Source: Zygnema cylindricum
Lineage: Eukaryota; Streptophyta; Zygnematophyceae; Zygnematales; Zygnemataceae
DNA: 64,000 nucleotides
Direction: 5' to 3'
Assembly: GCA_037447655.1 (NCBI GenBank)
Contig: JBBHKE010001558.1
Span: forward strand, 1-64,000
This document shows positions 34,290-47,000 of this stretch, piece after piece; positions within the stretch are counted from its first letter, which is position 1, and every line of letters begins with the position of its first letter. The notes beneath the pieces are model-generated. The model saw only the letters and a list, made by a program, of their open reading frames with translations, had not been told where the DNA came from and did not search any database. Made by a program: the position numbers and the translations under genes.

Positions 34290-35570
34290 AAAGAACTGCA
34301 AGATTATTTTGGTATATTTTTCACCAAAACTGTACTTGCGTTGATAGGCTATCGTACTAGACACTATATCCCGCTAGGTCGTGGGCCTTTCGATTGCAAG
34401 GTTGGGCCTACGGCTCGTATTAAGGCTTCCTTTCCTGTCTCTGGAGTACGATTGGGTTTACTATCCACGGCACGTGTGGCTCCCTCCGCCTATTTGAAAA
34501 GTTGGTGCCTCGTTGCCTCCACTCTTGTCTCTCGATTTTTGGCTTAGTACACTCCCCAGGTTTTTTGGCTACTGTTGTCCCTCGTGCTTCGTACGGTGTG
34601 TTTGCCTTCCAACAATTCATTTTGGAGGCATCTTGCTCTATTCCGCCTTTTGCTTTAAAAGATATGCCATTACTTTCCACCCATGCGTATCCACGAATGA
34701 ATTTCTGACCAGGTTTGTTTGCCGAAAAATCGAGATTACCGAGCTTTTTTATGCGCTTCCGTCTAGTTCTTCTCGTACGCGCTCTCTCTTGTGGTGGACT
34801 TGGTTCCAGAGCTTGGCTATTAACAATACTTATTTTATCCACGATACATTTCACGCTTGCTCAATTCACCAACACCCTCAAGTCCTCCCTCATCCATCTT
34901 TACTTGGCTCTCTAGTTTGCTCGTATGACCGCGTTCTTGAGCCTGATAGCATCCATTTGCTTTGTTTCTCCCACGGGGAGAATTGGTTCAAACGCACGAC
35001 ATTATTCGTGAGACTATTGCAACTATCATTTTTGAGGGGGGGTATTATGTTTGTCGTGAGGTTTCACTTATTATTCCTTCAAGTCGGATTGATATTGTCC
35101 TACTCGGTGGTGCACGTCACATTGCTGGTGACATTGTTTTGGCGAACTCTGCATCGAATACAATCGTCCGCTAAGCGACATGTTCGAGGGGCCGCCTGTG
35201 ATGCGGCTAAGAAGGAGCACATCGGGATATCAGGGATAACTTTATTCTGATGGCGGTCAGATATTTAATAGTTTCGGTGTTGCTTTAAGAAAAAAAAACT
35301 CCATTCTTGTGGTCGGTCCTCGTTCGAGGGACGGGGCGTGAAGAGACCTCCTGCTTTGGTCCGTTCTTCTTTTTATCATCATCGTTACCTCTGGCTTGAG
35401 AGCGAGTGCAAGCTTCTATACCCTTTCGATAGGTTACTACGTTTATGGATTGTGGGCGTCTTCCACAACTGGCTTAGTTTGCTCCCCCTAGCCTTGATGA
35501 CTTATGAGGTTGCTTTTTGTAGATCTTTGGTTATATTGAGGTTTTGTTATGTATTGTTGGCTTAAAAGCA
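34290..35570 (+). pseudogene. Decayed mobile-element ORF with a VDIVL/DVVxADP-like motif
   Basis: Pieces in changing frames resemble a protein domain that is repeated in many bryophyte and fern genomes next to reverse transcriptases. The clearest part, 34962-35174, reads GELVQTHDIIRETIATI, then IDIVLLGGARHIAGDIVLAN. It is continued after a stop by a decayed ANSASNTIVR-type segment and, in another frame, NFILMAVRYLIVS. The ID...D spacing recalls a PD-(D/E)XK nuclease core. Stops and frameshifts are frequent, so it is dead. Base composition differs from the neighbours. The family is recalled from memory. Confidence 0.45.
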
Positions 35571-35924
35571 AACCGATGTGTCCGTACTTTAGTGGTTGTT
35601 GCTTTTCTAATTATCTTTGTTTCACGTGCTATTTTTTTGCGTGCTCGTTTATTTCGCCTTGCTTTTCCTTTTTGCTTCCTTCCCTCCACATATAGTTTAC
35701 CAGTTTTGGCCTTACCACCCTTTTTTGTTCCCATGGACTCAGAAGGTTTACCATCTCGCTTTTTTAAGAAGTGTCGTTTCTATAAAGACAAACAACGATA
35801 CATATGCCGTGAATCGTTGTCATTATAAATAACTTATTATTGTAGAAAAAGAAATAATGTTATTTTGGGTTCAAGTGCCTAACTCAAATTATACATTAAT
35901 GCTAGATTGCATATCTAACACCAA

Positions 35925-36069
35925 TTTGGATATACATTTGCATAGTGCATATATATAGCCTATATACATTCGCGTAGTTGACATTTAAACATGTGAGAAC
36001 ATGTTCGTACAATTTTCCCCAGTCTTTATTATTAGGGAACCAAATCTAATGCTCTTTCCCGTGTCGATG
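35925..36069. repeat. Dispersed repeat, target of element A
   Basis: This segment matches 16880-17015 (TTTGGATATACATTTGCA, ATGTGAGAACATGTTC, AGTCTTTATTATTAG) and is interrupted at its right end by the 5' LTR of copia element A. The matching right flank resumes at 55054. Confidence 0.55.
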
Positions 36070-36074
36070 CCACT

Positions 36075-37082
36075 TGTTGTAATTTATAAATCTTTATTTC
36101 GGTAAATAGGGGTAAAATAACTTAAAATATTTTCTAAGTAGTCTACTATAATACTTACCTTAATTAGCGTTACAGTAGTAAAAAGTACAGTAGAGTGTAT
36201 TGTACTTTTGCAGGGACACGTGTCGGCAAAAGAGCGTATGCAGGTTTTTCGGAGTGGCGCCGACAATCAGCCATACTTGTCACGCAGTTGACGATTCGAT
36301 TCACAAGATCGGACGAACGGGATCTCAACCGGGTATTTCGGAAATATATGGTACAGTTCGACGGTACCATCGTCGATTGAATTTGTTCCAACTGACGCGA
36401 TTCACCTGGGACCACAAGCGTGATTCACGAGGGACCACAAGCGTGATTCGCGTGGGACCATAAGTGACGAAGCACTCAGGTGCTTCGTACTACACGACCA
36501 CAATCGGCTGGACTTCAGCGATTACCGCTGACTAAAAATTTGGAACGTTTTGTGTACGAATCAATATCTGGAAATATTTGAATAACATTGTTTTGTAATT
36601 TAGTGGAATAAAAAATAGTGTTCCATTAATCAGGTTTTTAGAAAGTAATAATTAGGGTTTAGAGGTACGATGACGTACAGGTAAGATGCTTTGTCGTTAG
36701 TCAGGATAATAACCGTGGTAACGGTTACCCAAATTAGTGTAGATCAGTAGATACACACTGTGAGTATATAACTTAGGACTTAGCCAATTTCGTAGCATCC
36801 AGTTTTGGGAATATGATTTTATAAAAAGACAGTTTTTGGGAAACTTCCAGACATCATATCTTATGGTTTACTGGGTCATTTGGGCTGCAATTTTGGGAAT
36901 TGATAGTTTACTGTATTGTGTATCACTGTAGCAAATTTGAGACATATTGGCCTTCTTTGTCATATTTTCTTTCATATCAAAGTTGGTTGTTGAGTAGGTA
37001 CTTTGATAGTTTCTGCTGTTTTCATGTCTACTTCCACTACTACAGCTGGCCCTCCTCCTGCAACGGTGGTTGTAGAACAACA
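36075..37082 (+). repeat. 5' LTR of element A
   Basis: About 1008 bp from TGTTGT to ACAACA. It contains three tandem GGGACCACAAGCGTGATTC units near 36404-36470 and a TATA-like GTATATAACTTAGG near 36764. It also holds an in-frame ATG at 37024 that opens gag. The first ~200 bp (36075-36275) match 47618-47811. Confidence 0.9.
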
Positions 37083-37577
37083 TGTTATGGGCCTTTCGTC
37101 AAGAATTCCTATCTTCAATGGCCAAAAGTATGTTTAATGGGCAGTGATGGTTGAATCGTCGTTTGAAACTGCTGACTTATTGGGGGTCATGGATGGCTCC
37201 CTTGATGAAACATATCCAACTTGGGCGAAAAAGAATTCAATGGCAAGGAACAATCTAATTCTTTGTATTTCAAAAAATTTGGTCATGTCTCGACTGAAAA
37301 TGAAGAAGGCGAGCGAGATTTGGACATCACTGAAATCCGCTTTTGAGAAAGCGAATGTTCAAGAAGAGCTCTTGGTGGATGGAAAAATTTGGGGATACAA
37401 ATACTCGGGGGGTACTATGGTCGAGTATTGTGACAATTTTCATGCACTCATTGATGCTCACTCTTCTGCTGGGGGGTCATTTCCTGAGTTTCAACAGGCA
37501 GCTTTGCTAATTAGAGGTCTCCCTAATAGCATGAAGGGTGTGACTATTCAGTTAAAAAGTCATGATAAAGCTAGCTA
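37024..37577 (+). pseudogene. gag 5' part of element A
   Basis: A frame opens at ATG 37024 inside the LTR with MSTSTTTAGPPPATVVVEQ, crosses the LTR end and continues as SSRIPIFNGQKYV. One TAA stop (37135-37137, codon 38) follows, then WAVMVESSFETADLL and the UBN2-type gag domain (IWTSLKSAFEKAN, LPNSMKGVTIQLKSHD). The frame ends at 37577, about 25 bp before element B. The gag resumes after B with a CFYCSEKGHGYRYC zinc knuckle near 44179. Confidence 0.75.
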
Positions 37578-37604
37578 GTCATTTCAGTTAGCATATAATC
37601 TTAT

Positions 37605-38600
37605 TGTTAAAATCACTAGATTAAGGAAAGGTATTTTCTAGGTCTTAATTAGTTAAAATAGCTAAAAAAAAAGCATAGGCAGCCTGCCTCCACCTTCTCT
37701 CTATAGCCACCATAATTGTTGTAGTCACTGAAAGAGAGAGAGGGCAGTGGAGCCATGGCTGCCTCAGCTCCATAGGCAGGACTAAAGAGAGACCTAAGTC
37801 ACTCTCAACAAAAAGGTTGAGTCCGGCAGGACTCGAACCTCCGACCGGCAGAGCGAGGCGTAGCCGTAAGCTCTTACCGGTCTGTCTTAGTAGTCCATTA
37901 GGATACATAGGGTTTGATTTCTATTTAAACATTAGTTAGATAATTAATCCGATTAACGGAATAACAAAGTGCGGAATTAGAAACTAGTTGACTTTTAGTA
38001 CGCACGAAACAAATGTACCGGACATTTGTTTTTGAACGGCGAGCATTTAAAGCTGGTTTGGATCCGACGGCACACATCATCGCCGAGATCGCGTAATGGC
38101 GTCTTGGCGTTTTTCGGACGTGACATGACATGGAGACACGTGGCAAGGTATCATCGAGAAGAAGAAATCCCGGAGAACATGAGAACGAGTCCGAAAGAGA
38201 CAGACATCTACTCCATGGCCTTGTCGTACACAGGCCGTACAGAAAAGTACATCGGTCTTAGCACTTTTCTATACTGTATAGTTCTCTAATTGGTTCGTAC
38301 ATCAATAGATATGGGTTGTGAGAGGGGTTTAGGACTTAGAGGATTGAGGAGGTAGCCGCCTCTCTCCGAACAAGCTTGTATAAATATAGGCATCGTTGCC
38401 ACTCAATAACTAATCGCCTAGTTGGGCATTTTCAGAGATTCTTTTTGCTGTGGACTCAGGGGAGTCTAGACTGCACAGTGGTGCAGTTATATTGTCTATT
38501 TGCCTGCTTGGGTAGCACGGATCGTAATTGAGAGAGGGCTAGCCAAAAGCTATCTAGAGGCTTCCTGAATTCTGTGATCTAATGGGGGACACAAATTGCG
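37605..38600 (+). repeat. 5' LTR of element B
   Basis: About 996 bp. It contains a tRNA-like antisense B-box at 37829-37839, a TATA box in TTGTATAAATATAGG near 38374 and an ATG at 38583 close to the 3' end. The first 160 bp are roughly 90% identical to the 3' LTR by eye. Confidence 0.9.
37815..37895 (-). repeat. tRNA-like segment in the LTR of B (also in all other B and C LTRs)
   Basis: On the minus strand GGTTCGAGTCC (37829-37839) equals the Pol III B-box/T-loop consensus. About 38 bases upstream lies a D-arm-like ACCGGTAAGAGC. The same segment is at 43227-43237 and 53437-53447, and as GGTTCGTGTCC at 48036-48046. No matching 5' acceptor strand is present, so it is not called a tRNA gene. 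Confidence 0.5.
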
Positions 38601-38621
38601 GGTTATAGGCCCACCCTCTGG

Positions 38622-41600
38622 ATGCCAATCTTCAACGGATCTGGGTTCATTTACTGGGAAGCCATGATGATTAGGGCATTGTGTGAAAAACGATATTGTG
38701 GTATCGTCAGTGGACAAGTAAAACGTCCATCTCAGGGGACTCCACCAGGGTTTGGTGGAGCGAGGTTTTCTGAGCAGCATCTGCTCCAACGGAGGAGACA
38801 GAGGATGGGGACAACAGTTTATTCGAAAAGAGGAAAGGAAAGGAGACGCCTCTTACTCCTATTGCCACGGCACCCGGAGCGGTGGTCGTGAAGACCGAGG
38901 AAAACGATATTCAAATGTGGGAGTACACCAACATGAATGCCAGGCATTTCATTCTGAGGCACCTCACTTAAGCATTGGCGACCATCATCTTCACATCTTC
39001 AAGGCGGAGGAGTTGTGGATGACTTTAGTGGAGATCTATAGAGCTGGTACCATTCAGGAGCTCCAGCTGGCTGAGCAAAGGTTGGGGAGTTATACTTACA
39101 AAGGAGGGAAGATGTTAGATTACTGTAATGATCTCTCTTGCCTGTATATGGAGATAGAGAGTGCCGGATGGACAGGCATAATGAAGATGAAAGTTAACAC
39201 TCTCATCATGAAGCTGCCTGAGGGGTATGGAAACATAGTGGATCGAGTGCAAGAAATGGATGATAGTTCTTGGAAGTGGAACACCATGGTCCGAATGATA
39301 CTCGTGCAGGAGAACACTATTGAGATCTGTAGAGGAGGTAAGAGCGTTCAAGCTCTACCAGCCGGAACGGACCGGTGGAGGAAGGATCCGAAGAAGCCAT
39401 ACAACGGCTTCAAAGGGGGAAAAGACCAATCTGGAGAACCTAGGGCTCCAAAGGGTCTTTGTCATTTCTGCAGAAGGTCGGGACACTTCATAGTTGATTG
39501 CACCACGCTATCGGAGCTTAGGCTTCAAGAACACCGTGGAAAGGGTTCTTCCGGAGGGAAGAAGAAGGCACTTGTGGTCACACGAGTAAAAGGAGAGACC
39601 GTGAAGGACGAGTCCTCTGAGGAGGAGGATGGCTAGCTTCTTCTTGACGAGAATCTTGAGGAGAAGGAGATCCCTCGGAAACAAAAGTGTGATCTTGGAG
39701 CCATTCGGGAAGCTCCACAGGAAGGTTCGATCATTGATTCAGGTGCACGACAGGCACCTCTTCACTTAGCTAAGAAAGATCCCTACTGTATAAATAGAGT
39801 ATGGGGATAGGAGAGTAGTTATTATAGATCTAGTGGGCTTGGTAGATCTGAAAGTCTTAGTGGAGGGTAAGACTTCTATACTCACCTTTTCAGATGTACT
39901 CTACATTCCTCAGTTGAGGAAAAATCTTGTGTCTACTTCTGTATTAGATGACAAGGATTTTGAAACCTTGACTAGAAACGGAGTCTTTACAGCTAAGTAT
40001 GGAGATGAAGTCTACTTCATAGAAGATAAGGGTAGCCAAGGAATGTTTAGGCTTAACCTAAGTAATGAAAAGAAAAGTGTTTACAATGGTGGTGTCCCGA
40101 GCTTCATGATATGACATAAGCGGTTGGGGCATGTGCATTTTGATAGGTTGAGGGAAATGAAGAAACTTGGTGTAGTACAAGGCATTCGGTTTGGGGATAA
40201 TGAAATGATGGATGATTGTAGTGGTTGTGCCCAAGGTAAGGCTCACAGACTGCCCTTTCCCAAAACTGCTACATATAGAGGTAAGAAGGTAGTAGATCTC
40301 GTCCACACAAATATCTGGGGACCAGCAAAAGTACATTCGGTTGGGGGGAAGAGGTATATGCTGACAATTATTGATGACTGGTCCAGATATTCTAGAGTCT
40401 ATTTCCTAAAGACAAAGTCTGAAACACCAAAGTACTTCAAAGAATACAAAGCTTGGAGTGAGAAATTGCACAGAACCCCCATTAAGCGAATAAAAAGTGA
40501 TAATGGGGGAGAGTACACCTCTAACCAGTTTGAGGAATACTTGAAAGATGAGGGAGTTCATCATCAGAAAACTGTACCGAATAATCCAGAACAAAATGGG
40601 GTAGCTGAGAGGTTAAACCGGATTGTGGGAGATAGTGAATGTACTATATTGGATGACAAGAAAATAGGAAGAATATTTTTGGGCAGAAGCCATGAATTCT
40701 GCTAACTACATTAAGAATAGAGTCTTCACAACAGCCATAAAAGGAATGACACCTTATGAGAGATGGGTTGGAAAAAAACTGAATATTTATCAGTTGAAAG
40801 CATTCGGTAGTCAAGTTTACAGTCTTGACACACATAAGAAAAACTGGAAACTAGATGCTAAGGGAAAACCGGGATATTTTGTGGGATATGATGAGGATGT
40901 CAAAGGATATAGAGTCTATGACTTGGCAAAACAAGATATCATTCTGGTAAAGCATCTAGTTGTCATAAAAGTCATTCGATCCCTTCAAATATACTAAGAA
41001 AATAAGAATCAGTTTTGAGTAAGAGAGTGAGGAGGACTCAGATCTTCCTAGAAGAGACATAAGTGAAAAGATGATTGCAGATTCAGGGGAGATCCAAGAT
41101 GGGGGAGATATACCAAAATCTCCTCATATTTCTATACACTCTGAGGAGAAAGAGGAAGATGAGACGAAACCGGATGAGACAGTACAAAGGAATCCAAGAC
41201 TTCCCTCCATTCAAGCCTCTGACTTTGAGGGAGGACGAAGGAGCAACAAAAGGCTAAAAGAAAAATAGGCTGCTCACAAGGTAACAAAGCTATCTCACCC
41301 AGATGAGCCTCAACCATACTCAGAGGCAATGGTCAGTCCGGAGAAAGATAGATGGGTCAGAGCCATAAATGATGAGATGGCTTCAATCATGGAAGCTAAT
41401 ACTTAGGAGCTGGTGGACTGTCCTCCAGACAGAAAAACCCATGGGTTGCAAATGGGTGTTTAAACTAAAACTGAACCCAGATATTACCATTGAGAGATAT
41501 AAGGCTGGATTGGTAGCAAAGGGGTTCACTCAAAAAGAGGGAATAGATTATGAGGAGACCTTTGCTCCGGTGGTTCAATTCCCATTTGTAAGGATTCTCC

Positions 41601-42970
41601 TTAGTGTAGCGGCAACAGAAGACATGGAAATACACCAGATGGATATTAAAACCGCCTTCATCAACGGTGACCTAGAGGAAGAAATCTTCATGCGGCAACC
41701 CGAGGGATTTTTAGATGAGGGAGAGGAGAGTAAAGTCTGCAAACTCATAAAGTCCTTATGTGGATTGAAGCAAACGCCCAAGCAATGGAATAACAAACTA
41801 GATGAGTTTCTCACCAGTCTAGGATAACTCCAGATAAGTTATAACCATTCTATTTACATGTTTGAGGATGAGAATGGTGTTATTTTCATTGCAATTTATG
41901 TGGATGATTTGTTGGTGTTAAGTAAGTCGATGGAAAAGATCAATAAGCTAAAGAAAGATCTTAGAAGCAGATTTGACATGAAGGATTTAGGGGAGGCAAT
42001 ATACATATTGGGAATTCAAATGGAAAGAGATAGGGAAAAGAGGATTATCAGACTAACTTAGAAAAAAGCTATAGAAAATATGCTTGAGAAATTCCAGATG
42101 GAAAAGGCAAACAGTTGTACCACTCCCATGGACTTGAAGAAAGTAAGTGATGGGAGTGCAAAAGGAGGAATGATAATCTTAGTTGATCAGATGAGTCTAG
42201 AAGAAAGGCAGTTTATGAAGTCTATTCCTAACAGATAGGTTGTAGGAAGTTTAATCTACTTTATGAATTGTACCAGACTAGACATAGCGGCAGCAGTTTG
42301 CAGTTTATGAAGTCTATTCCTAACAGATAGGTTGTAGGAAGTTTAATCTACTTTATGAATTGTACCAGACTAGACATAGCAGCAGCAGTTTGAGTCCTCA
42401 GTAGGAGTCTTAATGATCCTAAGAAGAGAGATTGGGAGGCAGCCAAGAGAGTTATGAGATACTTGGTTTGAACTAGGGATTTGTGGTTGCATTTGGGAGG
42501 GGAGCACACTCACATCACTACTTGGAGTGATGCCAGTTATGAGGATGCACCTATGAGAAGATGCACTTCTGGATATGTGTTATATGTGGGTGAAGGTGCT
42601 TGCTGTTGGAGTAGCAAGCAACAAAAGGTGGTTGCTCAGTCCACTATGGAGGCTGAGTACATGGCCTCTTGTTCTGTTGTGAAAGAGTTGATGTGGGTCA
42701 AGTCTTTATTGCAAGAACTGGGGTATATGAAGAAAGGAGTGCATGAAGTGTTTTGTGATAATCAGGCGGCAATTCAATCGCAGCCAATCCAAAACATCAT
42801 TTCAAAGCTAAACATATGGATATAAGATTGAGCTTTGTGAGGGAAAAGGTTGAAAACAAAATTGTGAATTTGGTGTTTTGAGGTGATGGGGAAATGGTGG
42901 ATGATATGATGACAAAGCTTGTGCCCTCGCCTAAGTTAAAATATTGTAGAGAAAAATGTGGCTTAAAAGA
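38622..42970 (+). pseudogene. gag-pol remnant of element B
   Basis: Readable parts in order are gag (MPIFNGSGFIYWEAMMIRAL and 38752-39636, with zinc knuckle CHFCRRSGHFIVDC), a protease DSGA near 39736, integrase (LGHVHFDRLREM, DDWSRYSRVYFLK, SDNGGEYTS, NPEQNGVAERLNR) and reverse transcriptase (CKWVFKLKLNPD, MDIKTAFINGDLEEEIFMRQ, IYVDDLLVL). RNase H follows (SDASYEDAPMRRCTSGYV, STMEAEYMASC). Several frameshifts, stops and a 92-bp internal duplication inactivate it. Confidence 0.85.
42208..42391 (+). repeat. 92-bp tandem duplication in element B
   Basis: The segment 42208-42299, beginning GCAGTTTATGAAGTC, is repeated at 42300-42391 with almost no change. As 92 is not a multiple of three it shifts the RNase H frame. 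Element C has one copy. Confidence 0.9.
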
Positions 42971-43002
42971 GAAACTAAAATTGGGCTAGAAAACAAAGGG
43001 AA

Positions 43003-43997
43003 TGTTAAAATCACTAGATTTAGGAAAGGTTTTTTCCACGTCTTAATTAGTAAAAATAGCTAAAAGAAAAGCATAGGCAGCCTACCTCCACCTTCTCTCT
43101 CTAGCCGCTATACTTGTTGTAGTCACTAAAGGAGAGAGAGGGCGGTGGAGCCATGGCTGCCTCGGCTCCATAGGCAGGACTAAAGAGTGACCCAAGTCAC
43201 TCTCAACAAAAAGGTTGAGTCTGGCAGGACTCGAACCGCCGATCGGCAGAGCGAGGCGTAGCTGTCATCTCTTACCGGTCTGTCGTTGTAGTTCGTTAGG
43301 ATACATAGGGTTTGATTTCTATTTAAACATTAGTTAGATAATTAATCCGATTAACAGAATAACAAAGTGCGGAAATAGAAACTAGTTGACTTTTAGTACG
43401 CACGAAAAAAATGTACCGGACATTTGTTTTTGAACAACGAGCATTTAAAGCCGGTTTGGATCTGACGGCCCACATCATCGCCGAGATCTCGTAATGGCAT
43501 CTTGGCGGGTTTCGGACGTGACATGACCTGGAAACACGTGGCAATGTATCATTGAGAAGAAAAAATCCCGGAGAACATGAGAACGAGTCTGAAAGAGATT
43601 GACATCTACTCCATGGCCTTGTCGTACACAAGCCGTACAGAAAGTACATCGGTCTTAGTACTTTCCTGTACTGTATAGTCCTCTGATTGGTTCGTACATC
43701 TATAGATATGGGTTGTGAGAGGGGTTTAGGACTTAAAGGATTGAGGAGGTAGTCGCCTCTCTCCGAACAAGCTTGTATAAATATTGGCATCGTTGCCACT
43801 CAATAACTAATCGCCTGGTTGGGCATTTTCAGAGATTCTTTTTGCTGTGGACTCAAGGGAGTCCAGACTACACAGTGGTGCAGTCATATTATCTATTTGC
43901 CTGCTTGGGTAGCAGTGATCCTAATTGAGAGAGGGCTAGCCAAAAGCTATCTAGAGGCTTCCTGAATTTTGTGATCTAATGGGGGACACAAATTGCA
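43003..43997 (+). repeat. 3' LTR of element B
   Basis: About 995 bp, matching 37605-38600, with AATTGCA at the end. Element A gag resumes directly after the target duplication. Confidence 0.9.
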
Positions 43998-44002
43998 TTT
44001 AT

Positions 44003-47000
44003 ATTGGAGGAAGAGACTAATACTAAACTCCTTGAAGGAGAAGGAAAAGTTGAAGCTTTTTCCAGAGACTTTGCTATAAGAAATCAGATTAATCATAACA
44101 AGAGTCAGTTTAACCAGAATCAGAATTAGTTTAATTAGTTTAATCAAAGGCAGAATAGGCCATCTTCTACTACTTGCTTTTATTGTTCTGAGAAGGGTCA
44201 TGGATATAGGTACTGTCCTAAGCTGAAAAAGGCTAATGAGACAGGTTTATACAGGCCAGGTTGGCAGCAAAGCCAATATCACAAAGGCTTCTCTGGGAAT
44301 CCTAACCGTTGAAATGTTTTTTTTATTCAGCTTTTTTCACTGTTGTAGATGAGTCTTTAAGCTTCAATGAGATAGAGGATGCGCAGTTATTTGCTATGGC
44401 GGCAGCCATGGAGGGTCCTAAGGATGCAGGATGGATCATGGACACGAGAGCGTCTGCCCACATGTGTTGGAACAAGGCGGCTTTTACGAATCTGCAGCAA
44501 ACATCTCCGAAGAGTATTTACTATGCTTGTGGCATGAGTGTTCAAACCTCAGCTCAGGGTGATGTATCTTTGATGGTAGATGTGGGGGGAAAGTCGGTAG
44601 AAAGAACCCTTCACAATGTTTTGTTTGTTCCAGACTTTAAGAAAAATATTTTTTCTACATCATTAGTGGAGAGCAAAGGCTTTGAAGTCATTCTGAAAGG
44701 AGGGAGACAGGTTGTTAGCAAGAAAGGGAAAGTAGCAGTAACAGGAACTAGAGATGCTAGCAAAATGTACCGCATGGACATGGCTGAATATAAAGAAAAT
44801 GATGTTCTCTACTCCAGTGTCCAATCGGATAATGTGTTGTGGCCTAAAAGATTAGGACATATGAATTATGATAGCTTTAAGAAAATGGTGAATTTGGGAA
44901 AAGTTGAGGGAGTTTCTCTTAGTTCCCATCCTATAAAATCATGTGATGGTTGTTCACTTGGCAAGATCCACAAATTACCATTTCCACAGGAAATAGACCA
45001 CATAATCGCAGAAAGTTTTGTAGCTAAAACATTCTGATGTTCTCGGTCCTTCACAAGTGGCTTCTGGTGGAGGCGTCCACTATATGGTTACATTTATAGA
45101 TGACTACTCGAGATATACCAAAGTTTACTTCATGCAACATAAAAGTGAAGTGTTTACTCACTTCAAACACTACAAAGCTTGGGCGGAAAAGCTTCATGGA
45201 GTTCCAATCTTGGCGCTGAGATCGGACAATGGGGGAGAATATACATAAAAGGAATTCGAAGAGTTTCTCCTTCAGGAAGGTATCAATCACGATCGTACAG
45301 TTCCATATACACCTAAGCAGAATGGTGTTTCTGAGAGATTAAATAGGACAGTGACAGAAAGTGCTCGGTCCATGCTTGCAGATATAGGGCTAGATTTGAA
45401 ATTCTCGGCTGAAGCACTTAATTGCGCTGTTTATATTAAGAATATAATTGCTTCTAGATCTATTAGCACTACACCATTTGAGCTTTAGACAGGAGAGAAA
45501 CTTAATGTTAGTCACTTTAAGATCTTTGGCAGCAAGTGTCTTATTCTAGATACTTCACAGGATAGATGGAAAATGGATGCCAAGGGCTTACCGAGAATTT
45601 TCATGGGGTATGATGATAATGCAAAAGGTTATAGAGTTTTTTGTATTTGAGAAACAAAAGGTGGTTATCTTTAGAAATATCCAGATTAAAGATGAGATGG
45701 ATTCGGTTGACTCTTTTCAAGTGCCAAACAAACAAGTAAAAGAAAAACAGGGATATGTCATTTTTCACCACACGCAGCGAGTTTACTTTCCACAGCCAAA
45801 TGGGACTACTCTTCCTTCAGTTCCCTTAGTAACTTCACAGGAGGCTTCACCACAAGTTCCAGATCAGGCGAACAAACGGTTACACCACAGGTCGCGGATC
45901 AGCAAAGGCAGTCAAATTGGAGATTGCCAACAATCTCAGCCTCAAAATTTTCGAGGAGAAAGAGATCTAGCAGTCGTCTGCAAGCAAGCTCTCACTTTGC
46001 TTTTTCTGCAGCGACAGAGGAGCCTCTAATAATTCAAGAGGCCTTTTCATCACCCGAGAGAAATCATTGGATCGAGGCGGCGAACGATGAAATGAAATCT
46101 ATTATGGAGGCACAGACGTGGGAGCTGGTGGATCTTCCTCCAAGCAAAAAAGCCATTGACAGCAAATGGGTATTCAAAGTGAAGTTGAACCTGGACAACA
46201 CCATTAAAAGGTATAAGGCGAGACTAGTGGCCAAGGGGTATAATCAAAAAGAAGGTAATGATATGGTAGAATCCTTCTCTCGAGTTGTTAGATTTCCTAC
46301 TGTCAGAATCTTGCTAAGTATAGCGGCTATAGAGAATATGGAAATATAACAAATGGATGTTAAAACTGCTTTCTTGCATGGAGAATTAGAAGAGATCATC
46401 TACATAAAACAACCTGATATGTATGTAGAAAAAGGAAAGGAGAAATTGGTGTGTAAACTGATGAAATCTTTGTATAGGCTGAAACAAGCCCCCAGATAAT
46501 GGAATTTGAAGTTAGACGAGTTTTTGACTGGGCTAGGTTTAAAGAGAATTAGCTTAGACCATTCAGTATAAGTTCTACAAAGGGAGGAAGGAATAATTTA
46601 CATTGCTGTATATGTGGATGATCTAATATTAACACGTAAGTCAATGGATGAAATAAACCGCATTAAAGCGGCTTGAAGGTTTAGGTTAAAGATGAAGGAC
46701 CTCGGAGAGGCCAAGTATATCTTAGGTATACAGGTAGAAAGAGACAGAAACAAAAGGTTCATTATGTTAACTCAGAAAGAAGCAATAGGTAACATGGTGG
46801 AAAGATTTGAAATGAAAGATGTGAAAGGATCTATAACTCCCATGGAATTCAGGCAAAAATTGGAAGGAATTGAGTCATACTCAAGCATAATGGTTTGTGA
46901 GAATTTAGAGACAGGGGAGGAAGAGTTTATGGCTTCAAAGCCATATAGACAGGTAGTTGGAAGTCTTATATATTTTATGAACTGTACGAGACCCGACATT

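Larger units (their letters stand above)
37605..43997 (+). mobile_element. Ty1/copia retrotransposon B, nested in gag of A
   Basis: About 6.4 kb from TGTTAAAATC to AAATTGCA, with LTRs 37605-38600 and 43003-43997. The flanking sequences CTTAT (37600-37604) and TTTAT (43998-44002) fit a 5-bp target duplication with one change. A purine tract AAACAAAGGGAA precedes the 3' LTR. The coding region has many stops. B is the same family as element C. Confidence 0.93.

Noticed and set aside
34420-34854. Minus-strand frame of 144 codons
   Set aside because: It has no recognisable motif and is antisense to the decayed mobile-element protein, which explains the composition.
37815-37895. A functional tRNA gene in the LTR
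   Set aside because: Only a B-box and part of a D arm are convincing; there is no 5' acceptor strand to pair and no clean anticodon arm.
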